Source: Pseudomonadota bacterium
GTDB taxonomy: Bacteria > Pseudomonadota > Alphaproteobacteria > Sphingomonadales > Sphingomonadaceae
Length of the DNA stretch: 13,933 nt
Direction: 5' to 3'
NCBI GenBank assembly: GCA_030271565.1
Contig: JARXKR010000045.1
Span: 1 to 13,933 of the forward strand
Of the stretch, positions 1-7,819 are shown in pieces (within the stretch, counting starts at the first letter, position 1; every line of letters starts with the position of its first letter). Made by a program: the position numbers and the translations under genes. The notes beneath the pieces were generated by a model. The model did no database searches and had not been told where the DNA came from. It was given only the letters and a program-made list of their open reading frames with translations.

Positions 1-3000
1 CCGCACGTCACGTTGGACGATCTGGACGGGCATACCGACGGCCTGATCGCGCTGACCGCAGCGGGCGAAGGCGCACTGGTCCGGCTCCTGGCCGAGGGCC
101 GCAGCGAAAGCGCCAATGAATATTGCACGGCGCTTGAGGCGCTGTTCCCGGGGCGGCTTTACATCGAAATCGCCCGGCGCGGCGAACCGGCGGAGGAAGC
201 TGCCGAGGATGCACTGATCGAGCTTGCTTACGCGCGCGCCCTGCCGCTGGTCGCAACCAACCCGGCGGCCTACGGCGATCCGCAGTTTCATGCCGCGCAC
301 GATGCCATGCTGTGCATTGCCAACTCGACTCACCTCGACGCCGCCGAGCGCCCGCGCTCGAGCGCGCAGGCCTGGGTCAAGAGCGCGCCGATGATGCAGG
401 AGCTGTTCGCCGACTTGCCCGAGGCGCTGGCCAACACGCTCGTAATTGCCAAGCGCTGTGCATACGCCCCGCCCAAGCGCGCCGCCCTGCTGCCCAGTCT
501 GGCCAAGGGCGGCGCGGGCGAGGACCAGATGCTGATCGACGATGCCCGCGCGGGTCTCGAAGCACGGCTGCTGCCTTATGGCGAAATGGCTGAGGAAGAC
601 CGCCAGGCCTATTTCGACCGGCTCGAATTCGAGGCCAACGTGATCAACACGATGGGCTTTGCCGGTTACTTCCTGATCGTCGCCGACTTCATCAAGTGGG
701 CGAAAGATAACGACATTCCGGTCGGTCCGGGGCGCGGTTCTGGGGCGGGCAGTGTGGTTGCCTGGGCGCTGACCATCACCGATCTCGATCCGCTCAGACT
801 GGGGCTGCTGTTCGAACGCTTCCTCAACCCCGAGCGCGTCTCGATGCCGGATTTCGACATCGATTTCTGCGAAACCCGCCGCGGCGAAGTGATCCGCTAT
901 GTCCAGGCCAAGTACGGCGAGGACCACGTCGCGCAGATCATCACCTTCGGAAAACTGAAAGCCCGCGCAGTTCTGCGCGACACCGGGCGGATCCTGCAGA
1001 TGAGCTACGGCCAGGTTGACCGGCTGTGCAAGATGATCCCCAACCACCCGACCGACCCGTGGACCTTGCCGCGCGCCTTGAATGGTGTGTCCGAACTCAA
1101 GCATGCCTACGACGAGGACGATGAGGTCCGGCGGCTGATCGACCTTGCGGTGCAATTGGAAGGTCTGCCGCGCAATAGTTCAACCCACGCCGCCGGGGTG
1201 GTAATCGGCGACCGTCCGCTGGCACAATTGGTTCCACTCTACCGCGATCCGCGTTCGGACATGCCGGTGACCCAGTTCGACATGAAATATGTCGAGGACA
1301 CGGGCCTGATCAAGTTCGATTTCCTTGGTCTCAAAACGCTGTCGGTGCTCAAGAAGGCCACCCAACTGATGCAGAAGCGTGAGATCGAGATCGATCTGGC
1401 GCTGCTCGCGTGGGACGACGAGCAGGTCTACGATCTGCTTCAGGCGGGCGACACGGTCGGGGTGTTCCAGCTCGAATCCGAAGGGATGCGGCGCACCTTG
1501 GCGGCGGTCAAGCCGACCAGCTTTGGTGACATCATCGCGCTGGTTTCGCTCTATCGCCCGGGGCCGATGGACAACATCGGGCTGTTCGGGCGGCGCAAGA
1601 ACGGCGCCGAGGAAATCGTCTATCCGCACCCCAAGCTCGAGGAAGTGCTCGCCGAAACCTATGGCGTGTTTGTCTATCAGGAACAGGTGATGCAGGCCGC
1701 GCAGATTCTGGCGGGCTATTCGCTCGGCGATGCCGACTTGCTGCGCCGCGCGATGGGCAAGAAGGATCAGAAAGAGATGGATTCGCAGCGCGCGCGGTTC
1801 ATCGCCGGCTGCGCCGAAGTCTCGCAGATCGAGCCACCCAAGGCGGGCGAGCTGTTCGACTTGATCGACAAATTCGCCGGCTACGGCTTCAACAAGAGCC
1901 ATGCCGCGGCCTATGCCCTGCTCGCGTACCAGACCGCCTGGCTCAAGACCCATTACCCGCACGAATTCTACGCCGCATCGATGTGCTTCGACATGCACCA
2001 GTCGGAAAAGCTGGCGATCTTTGTCGATGACATGCGGCGGCGCGGGATTGCGCTTGCCGGGCCCGATATCAACCGCAGCGAGGCCGAATTTACCGTCGAG
2101 CGCACCGATGATGGCTACCAAGTGCGCTATGCCCTCGCGGGCGTCCGCAACGTCGGCGAGAAGGCGATGGACGCCATCCACGCCGAGCGTGAGGCGAACG
2201 GCTGGTTTGAAAGCCTTGAGGACCTGTTCCGCCGCGCCCCGCAGGGCTCGATGAACCGCCGCCAGCTCGAAGGCCTCGCCGGGGCCGGGGCCTTCGACGG
2301 GCTCGATCCCAACCGCGCCAAGGTCATGGCCAATGCCGATATGCTGCTGGCAGTGGCCGACGAGGCCGCGCGCAGCCGGACCAGCGGGCAGGGCGGGCTG
2401 TTCGGGGGTGAAGATCACGCCGCCCCGACACTGCGGCTGGTCGAGACCGAGCCGTGGTCGAAGCCCGAAACGATGGCCAAGGAACGCGAAAACTTCGGGT
2501 TCTATTTCGCAGCGCATCCATGCGAACAGTGGCGCGCGGTTGCTTCGGCCAATGGCGCGCGGACTTTCGCCAGCCTGATGGAAAGCGGCGCGCCCGCTGG
2601 CGGCCGCGCGCAGGCGATGATGGCGGCGATGGTCGAGGGCGTGAACCGCGGCAAGACCCGGCGGGGGGCTGATTTCATCCGCGCCGACTTTTCCGACAGC
2701 TCGGGCCAGTTCAGCGCCGCCTGCTTCGAGGAATCGCTGGTCGAGCCAATGCTGCAATGGGCCAAGGACGGCACCTGCCTGCTGCTCACGGTCGAGCTCG
2801 ATTCGCCCAGCCCGGACGAGCCGCCACGCGTCACGGTGCGCAGCGCGCGCCCGCTCGACGAGGTCAAGAGCGCGGCGAGCATGCTGCTCAAGCTCGATGT
2901 TTCGCGCATCGAAGCCTTCGCCGAACTCGCCGCGCTGCTGGTTGGCGGGGCCGATGGGCGCGGCGAAGTGGTGGCGCGGCTCCACACCGGCACCGGAGTG

Positions 3001-3135
3001 GACCAGCTGATCCGGCTCGGCCGCGATTTCCAGCTCGACGGCGAGCTCGCGGAACGCTTGGCAAATGTCCCCGGGGTTGCCAATGTGCAGCTAAGTGCGC
3101 GGCGCGGCGGGGCTAACCTCCGACTGGTCGCTTGA
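1..3135 (+). CDS. dnaE: DNA polymerase III alpha subunit, 5' end missing
   Basis: Catalytic subunit of the replicative DNA polymerase III holoenzyme, which copies the chromosome in the cytoplasm. The reading frame is open from base 1, so 1044 residues are present. By comparison with E. coli DnaE (catalytic D401/D403) about 117 N-terminal residues, most of the PHP-domain start, lie outside the window. Visible in order: the PHP remainder (to about residue 165); the polymerase core with GPGRGSGAGS near residue 243, PDFDIDF with D284 and D286, and KFDFLGL with the third catalytic Asp D440; the fingers with LLRRAMGKK and YGFNKSHAAAYAL near 628; a helix-hairpin-helix region with MNRRQLEGLAGAGAF near 751; an OB fold at about 870-910; and the C-terminal tau-binding region. 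All three catalytic aspartates are present and the total length (about 1160) is normal for DnaE1, so it looks functional. The gene for the acyl-CoA synthetase begins 25 bp after the stop. Confidence 0.97.
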   Translation, partial: PHVTLDDLDGHTDGLIALTAAGEGALVRLLAEGRSESANEYCTALEALFPGRLYIEIARRGEPAEEAAEDALIELAYARALPLVATNPAAYGDPQFHAAHDAMLCIANSTHLDAAERPRSSAQAWVKSAPMMQELFADLPEALANTLVIAKRCAYAPPKRAALLPSLAKGGAGEDQMLIDDARAGLEARLLPYGEMAEEDRQAYFDRLEFEANVINTMGFAGYFLIVADFIKWAKDNDIPVGPGRGSGAGSVVAWALTITDLDPLRLGLLFERFLNPERVSMPDFDIDFCETRRGEVIRYVQAKYGEDHVAQIITFGKLKARAVLRDTGRILQMSYGQVDRLCKMIPNHPTDPWTLPRALNGVSELKHAYDEDDEVRRLIDLAVQLEGLPRNSSTHAAGVVIGDRPLAQLVPLYRDPRSDMPVTQFDMKYVEDTGLIKFDFLGLKTLSVLKKATQLMQKREIEIDLALLAWDDEQVYDLLQAGDTVGVFQLESEGMRRTLAAVKPTSFGDIIALVSLYRPGPMDNIGLFGRRKNGAEEIVYPHPKLEEVLAETYGVFVYQEQVMQAAQILAGYSLGDADLLRRAMGKKDQKEMDSQRARFIAGCAEVSQIEPPKAGELFDLIDKFAGYGFNKSHAAAYALLAYQTAWLKTHYPHEFYAASMCFDMHQSEKLAIFVDDMRRRGIALAGPDINRSEAEFTVERTDDGYQVRYALAGVRNVGEKAMDAIHAEREANGWFESLEDLFRRAPQGSMNRRQLEGLAGAGAFDGLDPNRAKVMANADMLLAVADEAARSRTSGQGGLFGGEDHAAPTLRLVETEPWSKPETMAKERENFGFYFAAHPCEQWRAVASANGARTFASLMESGAPAGGRAQAMMAAMVEGVNRGKTRRGADFIRADFSDSSGQFSAACFEESLVEPMLQWAKDGTCLLLTVELDSPSPDEPPRVTVRSARPLDEVKSAASMLLKLDVSRIEAFAELAALLVGGADGRGEVVARLHTGTGVDQLIRLGRDFQLDGELAERLANVPGVANVQLSARRGGANLRLVA

Positions 3136-3160
3136 CGCAAGAGACGAGCGGGAGAGCGGA

Positions 3161-4747
3161 ATGCTGGGCGCAATGCAAAACTGGGACCTGCGGGTAACCC
3201 ATATTATCGACCACGCCGCGCGCGAACACGGCACGCGGGAAATCCTCACCCATTGGGCCGATGGTAGCGAGACGGTCACCACTTGGGCCGGGATTCGCGA
3301 CGATGCCTTGAAGATGACTCAGGCGCTGCGGCGTTTGGGGGTAAAGCCGGGCGAACGGATTGCGACCTTGGCGATGAACCATTCGCGGCACCTGGTCAGC
3401 TGGTACGGCGCGGTCGGGGTGGGCGGGGTGCTCCACACGGTCAATCCGCGGCTGTTCGACGACCAGCTGGAATACATCGCCAACCACGCCGAGGATCAGG
3501 TGCTGCTTTACGATGCAGCATTCCAGCCGCTGGTCGATCGGATGAAGCCCAAATGGACCACGATCAAACACTACATCTGTTACGACAATGGCGAGTTCGA
3601 GCAGTGGATCGGAGCCGAGGATGGCGACACCCAATGGGCGCAGGGCGACGAACGCGATCCGTGCATGCTGTGCTATACCAGCGGCACCACCGGCAATCCC
3701 AAAGGCGTGCTGTACGAGCACCGCTCGACCATGCTCCACGCGATCACTTCGGTGCAGCCACCGATCTTCGATCTCGATGCGCGTTCGGTCATGTTGCCGG
3801 TGGTGCCGATGTTCCACGCCGCCAGCTGGGGCCTGCCGTGGGGCGGCGCGGCGGCAGGGATCAAATTCGTATTCAGCGCGGTCAACGATCCCGTGGTGCT
3901 GTGCGAGCTGATGAACCGGGAAAAGGTGACCCATTCGGCCGGCGTACCCACCGTGTGGCTTTCCATGTTCCAGCATATGGATGCCGCAGGAGTGACCCTG
4001 CCTACGCTCAGGCAAGCGATCATCGGTGGCTCAGCAGCGCCGCGCTTCATGATCGAACGGCTGATGCGCGCCGGGGTCAATGTCGCGCATGCCTGGGGCA
4101 TGACCGAGACCAGCCCGATCGGGACCACAGGGGCCAAATGCTGGAACTGGGACCTCTTGAGCTTCGACGAACAGGTCGACGTCAAAATGATGCAAGGCCG
4201 GGTGCCGTTCGGGGTCGAACTGCGCTGCGTCGATCTGGACGATCCGGCCAAGGTGCTGCCGCGCGATGGGCAGACCTCGGGCGCGCTGCAGGTGCGCGGT
4301 CCTTGGGTGATCAAACGCTATTTCAAGGCCGAGGCCGATGCGACGGTCGAGGACCAGTGGTTCGACACCGGAGATGTCGCGATCCTCCACCCCGACGGCA
4401 CACTGCAACTGACCGACCGGACCAAGGATGTGATCAAGTCGGGCGGGGAGTGGATCAGCTCGGTCGAACTGGAAAACGCCGCAATGAGCCATCCGGCGGT
4501 GGCCGAGGCGGCGGCAATCGGGATCTACCATCCGCGCTGGGACGAACGCCCGATTTTGGTGGTTGTGACAAAAACCGGGGCCGAGGTCAGCGCCGATGAA
4601 ATAAAAACGCACCTGGCGGTGTCGGTGGCCAAATGGTGGCTCCCCGATGCGGTCGAATTCGTCGCCGAAATCCCGCACGGCGGCACCGGCAAGGTCAGCA
4701 AGAAAGACCTGCGCGAACAATTTCGCGATTACAAATTGGCGGATTAA
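3161..4747 (+). CDS. Fatty-acyl-CoA synthetase (AMP-forming)
   Basis: Member of the ANL adenylate-forming superfamily. It activates a fatty acid with ATP to an acyl-adenylate and transfers it to CoA for beta-oxidation. The 528-residue protein has the AMP-binding P-loop YTSGTTGNPKG near residues 172-182, the motif AWGMTETSP, the hinge region DTGDVAILHPDG then DRTKDVIKSGGEWIS, and the catalytic lysine K511 in GGTGKVSKKDLR. The N-terminus (MLGAMQNWDL, then IIDHAAREHG) resembles medium/long-chain fatty-acid CoA ligases of the AlkK/PRK06018 type. Exact chain length preference cannot be read from sequence. The frame is open back to 3095, but ATG 3161 is chosen because it has a purine-rich GGGAGAGCGGA just upstream, clears the dnaE stop by 25 bp, and starts at the family's usual MLG. 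The short gap suggests cotranscription with dnaE, although there is no functional link. Confidence 0.93.
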   Translation: MLGAMQNWDLRVTHIIDHAAREHGTREILTHWADGSETVTTWAGIRDDALKMTQALRRLGVKPGERIATLAMNHSRHLVSWYGAVGVGGVLHTVNPRLFDDQLEYIANHAEDQVLLYDAAFQPLVDRMKPKWTTIKHYICYDNGEFEQWIGAEDGDTQWAQGDERDPCMLCYTSGTTGNPKGVLYEHRSTMLHAITSVQPPIFDLDARSVMLPVVPMFHAASWGLPWGGAAAGIKFVFSAVNDPVVLCELMNREKVTHSAGVPTVWLSMFQHMDAAGVTLPTLRQAIIGGSAAPRFMIERLMRAGVNVAHAWGMTETSPIGTTGAKCWNWDLLSFDEQVDVKMMQGRVPFGVELRCVDLDDPAKVLPRDGQTSGALQVRGPWVIKRYFKAEADATVEDQWFDTGDVAILHPDGTLQLTDRTKDVIKSGGEWISSVELENAAMSHPAVAEAAAIGIYHPRWDERPILVVVTKTGAEVSADEIKTHLAVSVAKWWLPDAVEFVAEIPHGGTGKVSKKDLREQFRDYKLAD

Positions 4748-4749
4748 GA

Positions 4750-4778
4750 CGCGCGCCGCTCGCTGTAGCCGGCGCGCG
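4750..4778. terminator. GC-rich hairpin between convergent genes
   Basis: A perfect 9-bp inverted repeat (4750-4758 with 4770-4778, arms CGCGCGCCG and CGGCGCGCG) encloses an 11-nt loop. It begins 2 bp after the acyl-CoA synthetase stop and ends 12 bp before the stop of the convergent 92-residue protein gene. The position suits a bidirectional terminator. Only CCTT follows on the plus strand, so there is no proper U-tract and its efficiency as an intrinsic terminator is uncertain. Confidence 0.5.
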
Positions 4779-4790
4779 CCTTAAACTGGA

Positions 4791-5069
4791 TCAGGGCTTC
4801 TTGACGTTGCTCGCGGCGTCCTGCGCGGCGTTACCGACATCTTTGGCAGCGTTGCCGACATCCTGCGCCGCTGCAGCCACTGCGTTGTCCTTGTTCGCCG
4901 TACTGTTCGATTGCATAGCGAAATAGTAAATCCCGAAGCCGATCAGCACGACCGCGATCAAGCCGAACAGCCAGCCTGCGCCGCTGCTGCCGCTGCCGCC
5001 GCCCGAAACCGTGGTGTGGCTGGTGTTGCCATCGGGCGAGGTCGTGGTGGTGATGTGTTCGTCTGACAT
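4791..5069 (-). CDS. Small single-pass membrane protein, unknown function
   Basis: The 92-residue product is not a family I can name. It has a polar, Thr/Ser/Gly-rich N-terminus (residues 1-31), one clear hydrophobic segment at about 32-52 (GWLFGLIAVVLIGFGIYYFA), and an Ala/Asp/Asn-rich tail. In the tail a seven-residue unit (AAQDVGN, AAKDVGN, AAQDAASN) is repeated about three times from residue 67, followed by a basic KKP end. The tail looks like an amphipathic or LEA-like helix. The open frame continues upstream to 5540, but ATG 5069 is preceded by a consensus Shine-Dalgarno AGGAGG with 8 nt spacing, and the longer frame would be antisense to the DUF1330 gene. It is divergent from that gene (111 bp apart) and convergent with the acyl-CoA synthetase. 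Confidence 0.8.
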   Translation of the reverse strand: MSDEHITTTTSPDGNTSHTTVSGGGSGSSGAGWLFGLIAVVLIGFGIYYFAMQSNSTANKDNAVAAAAQDVGNAAKDVGNAAQDAASNVKKP

Positions 5070-5180
5070 GATGTGTCCTCCTGTATGCGGCATAAAACGG
5101 TCGGCGCAGCGCAAGGTTCCCGCTTGGCGGCTTGCCAGCAGCTCCCGCTCGCGCCAGATTGCCCGCAAGGGGAGAGCGAA
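5070..5180. promoter_or_regulatory. Divergent intergenic region with both start signals
   Basis: The 111 bp between two divergent starts must hold promoters for both genes. On the minus side the consensus AGGAGG site is at 5078-5083. On the plus side AAGGGGAGAG ends a few bases before ATG 5181. A possible plus-strand promoter is TTGCCA at 5132-5137, a 17-nt spacer, then CAGATT at 5155-5160. The -10 match is poor, so the ribosome binding sites are supported but the promoter assignment is only a guess. Confidence 0.3.
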
Positions 5181-5588
5181 ATGACCGCATACATCGATCC
5201 AAGCCCGGACAATTGGCAACGCTTCAAGGACCTGCCGCGCGACCGGCCGATCCACATGCTGAACCTGATCAAGTTTCATGATTTGGCGCAGTATCCGGTG
5301 GATCATCCCGATCACGGCAACGGCATTACCGGGCGCGATGCCTATGCCATTTATGCGCGCGGCTTTCGCGGCGTGGCGGAAAAACTCGGCGCCAAAATGG
5401 TTTGGCAGGGCGACCTCGAATGCGTCGTCACCGGTCCCGATGGTGAGTGGGACGAAGCCTTCGTGATGGGTTACCCAAACAGCGCCGCGTTCTTCGCAAT
5501 GGTGGCTGATCCGTCGTACAAAGCGGATATCGTCGCACACCGTACCGCGGCAGTGAAGGACAGCCGGTTGATTCGTTTTGGGGGTTAG
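5181..5588 (+). CDS. DUF1330 domain protein
   Basis: The 135-residue protein has the marks of the DUF1330 family, small cytoplasmic proteins of the dimeric alpha/beta-barrel fold whose reaction is not established. Visible signatures are the N-terminal strand RPIHMLNLIKF, a central YAIYARGF helix, the WQG/ECVVTGP strand, and the C-terminal ADPSYKADIVAHRTAAVKDS followed by RLIRF. Start ATG 5181 is preceded by AAGGGGAGAGCGAA, a strong Shine-Dalgarno. The frame is open further upstream to 5073, but that stretch is low-quality coding and overlaps the divergent promoter region. The TAG stop overlaps the stop of the convergent gene on the other strand by 3 bases (4-bp gene overlap). Confidence 0.85.
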   Translation: MTAYIDPSPDNWQRFKDLPRDRPIHMLNLIKFHDLAQYPVDHPDHGNGITGRDAYAIYARGFRGVAEKLGAKMVWQGDLECVVTGPDGEWDEAFVMGYPNSAAFFAMVADPSYKADIVAHRTAAVKDSRLIRFGG

Positions 5589-6010
5589 TCCTTCTTCACC
5601 AGCGTCTGGATTTCCTCGGTCATCGCATTGTTGAGCGTGATCAGCCGGTGGAGGTCGTCGCTGATTTCAAGCAGCGCTTCGGCATCGCGGTAGGTCTGGT
5701 AGGCCTGTTTGTCCGAAGCCGCTGCTGCCACCTTCTGCCCGACCATGATGATCGAGAGCAGGACGAGTTGCAAAAAGGTCTGTGCGATCCACGCGATCAG
5801 CGGCGCTGTTCCGCCCTTGATCGCTGCAGGCAGACTGATCAGGGCCAGCCCGGCGAAGGCGTAGGCGCACCACATCGTCCCGACCACATCGGTGATTCTG
5901 ACTGCGAGCCAACCGTTGAACCCGGTGTGTTCGCCCTTGCGCGTGGCGACGCCTTCCTCCTTGCGACCGGCGATCCGTTTGTGCGGCCGATGAGTTTTGC
6001 GTTCGGTCAT
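5585..6010 (-). CDS. Two-helix membrane protein, unknown function
   Basis: The product has 141 residues: a basic, hydrophilic N-terminus (1-30) and two predicted membrane helices at about 43-64 (GTMWCAYAFAGLALISLP) and 70-91 (LIAWIAQTFLQLVLLSIIMV). A charged, probably helical C-terminal tail contains SDKQAYQTYRDAEALLE. The two close helices followed by GQ and a coiled tail recall the layout of DUF1003 and low-affinity iron-permease-like small membrane proteins. I do not see a diagnostic motif, so no function is given. ATG 6010 is chosen because AGGGAGC lies about 9 nt upstream. An in-frame extension to 6094 would run into the radical SAM gene. It lies 32 bp downstream of that gene on the same strand, so the two may be cotranscribed. 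It is convergent with the DUF1330 gene, with overlapping stop codons. Confidence 0.8.
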   Translation of the reverse strand: MTERKTHRPHKRIAGRKEEGVATRKGEHTGFNGWLAVRITDVVGTMWCAYAFAGLALISLPAAIKGGTAPLIAWIAQTFLQLVLLSIIMVGQKVAAAASDKQAYQTYRDAEALLEISDDLHRLITLNNAMTEEIQTLVKKD

Positions 6011-6042
6011 TGCGTGTTGCTCCCTGACAATCGCGGTCAATT

Positions 6043-7122
6043 TCAGATCAACTGTAATTGCCCATCTGGGTTTGGTCGAATGAACTTGCTGCAATCCAGT
6101 TTCAGCCGCTCCTCGTTCATTCCCAGCCGTTTGGTGGTGATCCGGAAGCGCGCCCGGAACAGGTCGGCCCAGGTGCCGAGCGGCTTCATCCGGGTGAAAA
6201 ATCCGGCGTCATTGTCCTTGCCGTGACGCATCGACTGGACGGTATGCATGACCTTGTCGGCGCGGTCGGGGAAATGCGCATCCAGCCATTCGCGGAACAG
6301 CGGCGCGACCTCATGCGGCAGGCGCAGCATGATCCAGCTGGCCGAACGCACGCCCCGCGCGGCGGCTTCCTGCAAGATGCCTTCGATGAACTCATCGGTG
6401 ATCGAGGGGATCACCGGGGCCACCGAAACGTGGCTCGGCACGCCGGCCGCGACCAGCTGGCGCAGTGCATCGAGGCGCTTGGCCGGCGATGATGCGCGCG
6501 GTTCCAACAAACCGGACAAGCGCGGGTCAAGACTGGTCACCGACACACCGACAGCCACCAGACCCAGTGCAGCAAGCTGCTCAAGCAGGTCAAGATCGCG
6601 CACCACTCGCGAACTCTTCGTAGTGATTGTAACGGGATGGCGCGTTTCAAGGCATATTTCGAGCACCTGCCGGGTGATCCGGTAGCGGTCCTCGATCGGC
6701 TGGTAGGGATCGGTGTTGGTCCCCATCGCGATCGGCGCGGGCTTGTAGCCGGGCTTGGCCAGCGTCTCGCGCAGCAACGCGGCGGCGTTGGGTTTGGCAA
6801 ACAGTTTGGTTTCGAAGTCGAGCCCGGGCGACAGATCGTGATAAGCGTGAGTTGGCCGCGCGTAGCAATAGACGCAACCGTGCTCACAGCCGCGATAGGC
6901 GTTGATCGAGCGGTCGAACGGAATGTCGGGTGACTGGTTGAAGCTGATGATCGTGCGGGCGTGTTCTTCGGTTACCGTGGTGCGCAGGCGCGGGGCGGGG
7001 CCGTCGATCGCTTCGCGCTCATCGAGCCAATCGCCATCGGCTTCGCGCGCGGCGAGACCGAAGCGCTGCGGAACGTGCGCGGTCGGGGCGCCACGGCCGT
7101 GGATGGGTGGTTCGAGTGGCAT
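6043..7122 (-). CDS. PA0069-family radical SAM protein
   Basis: The 359-residue radical SAM enzyme belongs to the PA0069/Rv2578c group, distant relatives of spore photoproduct lyase; its substrate is not established. The cluster-binding motif is C-x3-C-x2-C at C79, C83 and C86 (RGCEHGCVYCYARPTH). It is preceded by the group's typical SFNQSPDIPFDRSINAYRG and followed by GTNTDPYQPIEDRYRITR and TTKSSRVVRDLDLL. The C-terminal part carries RLPHEVAPLFREWLDAHFP. The start is set at ATG 7122, where the family N-terminus MPLEPPIHGRGAP begins. The open frame continues to 7272, but that part translates the inverted-repeat element. No Shine-Dalgarno is visible; the upstream region instead shows promoter-like elements very close to the ATG. 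Confidence 0.92.
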   Translation of the reverse strand: MPLEPPIHGRGAPTAHVPQRFGLAAREADGDWLDEREAIDGPAPRLRTTVTEEHARTIISFNQSPDIPFDRSINAYRGCEHGCVYCYARPTHAYHDLSPGLDFETKLFAKPNAAALLRETLAKPGYKPAPIAMGTNTDPYQPIEDRYRITRQVLEICLETRHPVTITTKSSRVVRDLDLLEQLAALGLVAVGVSVTSLDPRLSGLLEPRASSPAKRLDALRQLVAAGVPSHVSVAPVIPSITDEFIEGILQEAAARGVRSASWIMLRLPHEVAPLFREWLDAHFPDRADKVMHTVQSMRHGKDNDAGFFTRMKPLGTWADLFRARFRITTKRLGMNEERLKLDCSKFIRPNPDGQLQLI

Positions 7123-7128
7123 TGCGGT

Positions 7129-7157
7129 TTTAGAACATAAAAGGAACGAAATTGCAA
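7129..7157 (-). promoter_or_regulatory. Candidate promoter of the radical SAM gene
   Basis: On the minus strand a TTGCAA box (7157-7152) is separated by 17 nt from TCTAAA (7134-7129), giving 4 of 6 matches to each sigma-70-type consensus at the standard spacing. The -10 box ends only 6 nt before ATG 7122, so the expected transcription start would fall on or beside the start codon. This AT-rich patch stands out in GC-rich surroundings and lies between the repeat element and the gene. The call is by eye and unproven. Confidence 0.35.
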
Positions 7158-7160
7158 ACT

Positions 7161-7281
7161 CCTCTCCCCTTGCGGGAGAGGATACGAAGGCTTGGGAGCG
7201 AAGCGACTTAGCCGCAGTTGGAGAGGGGGTCCCCTCTCCCTGCTCGCTGCGCGAGCTGTCCCTCTCCCGCAAGGGGAGAGG
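7161..7281. repeat. Palindromic intergenic repeat element, copy type 1
   Basis: A perfect 21-bp inverted repeat (7161-7181 with 7261-7281) bounds a 121-bp element. Each arm is itself a hairpin (CTCTCCC and GGGAGAG around CTTGC). The interior holds two more palindromes: GGAGAGGGG with CCCCTCTCC (7220-7228 with 7231-7239) and GCTCGC with GCGAGC (7242-7247 with 7251-7256). No coding potential is evident. The element starts 10 bp past the moaB stop and ends 38 bp before the radical SAM start. It resembles the REP/MITE-like repeats scattered between genes in sphingomonads, and the folded RNA could also end moaB transcription. Confidence 0.8.
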
Positions 7282-7291
7282 GGTAGTGGAG

Positions 7292-7819
7292 CTAAACCTC
7301 GCGCAGCCGCGGCATCAGCTCGACAAAATTGCACGGCCGGTTGCGGCTATCGAGCTGCTCGGCCAGAATCCTGTCCCAGCCGTCCTTCACCGCGCCGTTC
7401 GAGCCGGGCAGTGCAAACACATAAATCCCGCGCGCCAGCACCGCGCACGCGCGGCTTTGCACGGTCGAAGTGCCGATGGTCTGGTACGAGATCCAGCGGA
7501 ACAGTTCGCCGAACCCGGGGATGTCCTTGTCCTTGATCCGGTCGAGCGCTTCGGGGGTGACATCTCGGCCGGTGAGGCCAGTCCCGCCGGTGGTAACGAT
7601 CGCATCGGCCAGCCGCTCGTCGATCCAGGTGTTGAGCCGCCCGGCAATCGCACCGGGATCGTCGCGCTCGATCGCGCGTGCGGCGAGCTGGTGGCCGGCG
7701 GCCTTGATCCGTTCGACCAGCAGATCGCCCGAGGTGTCGTCGGCATGGGTGCGCGTGTCTGAAACGGTCAGCACCGCGATCCGGATCGGCTTGAACGTCC
7801 GGCTCGGGTCAACGGCCAC
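7292..7819 (-). CDS. moaB: Molybdenum cofactor biosynthesis protein B
   Basis: MoaB/MogA family protein of the MoCF fold. MogA, and probably MoaB where MogA is absent, adenylylates molybdopterin before molybdenum insertion. With the GTG start used here it has 175 residues. The N-terminal strand is FKPIRIAVLTVSDTRT, the nucleotide/molybdopterin loop TTGGTGLTGRDVTPEA lies at about 76-91 (Asp in GRDVTPE retained), and ALPGSNGAVKDGWD lies near the C-terminus. Start choice is uncertain. GTG 7819 aligns with the usual short N-terminus before TFKP and has GGGA 9 nt upstream, whereas ATG 7834 has no obvious Shine-Dalgarno. Either start overlaps the 3' end of the lytic transglycosylase gene (by 11 or 26 bp), which implies translational coupling. 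No other molybdenum-cofactor gene is in the window. Confidence 0.9.
   Translation of the reverse strand: MAVDPSRTFKPIRIAVLTVSDTRTHADDTSGDLLVERIKAAGHQLAARAIERDDPGAIAGRLNTWIDERLADAIVTTGGTGLTGRDVTPEALDRIKDKDIPGFGELFRWISYQTIGTSTVQSRACAVLARGIYVFALPGSNGAVKDGWDRILAEQLDSRNRPCNFVELMPRLREV

Noticed and set aside
1180..2985. A 601-codon open frame on the minus strand opposite dnaE
   Set aside because: It lies wholly inside a textbook dnaE and shows no recognisable family. Long antisense frames are expected in GC-rich DNA where the third codon position is G or C.
7123..7272. N-terminal 50-residue extension of the radical SAM protein
   Set aside because: It would translate the inverted-repeat element, and the family N-terminus starts at the ATG at 7122.
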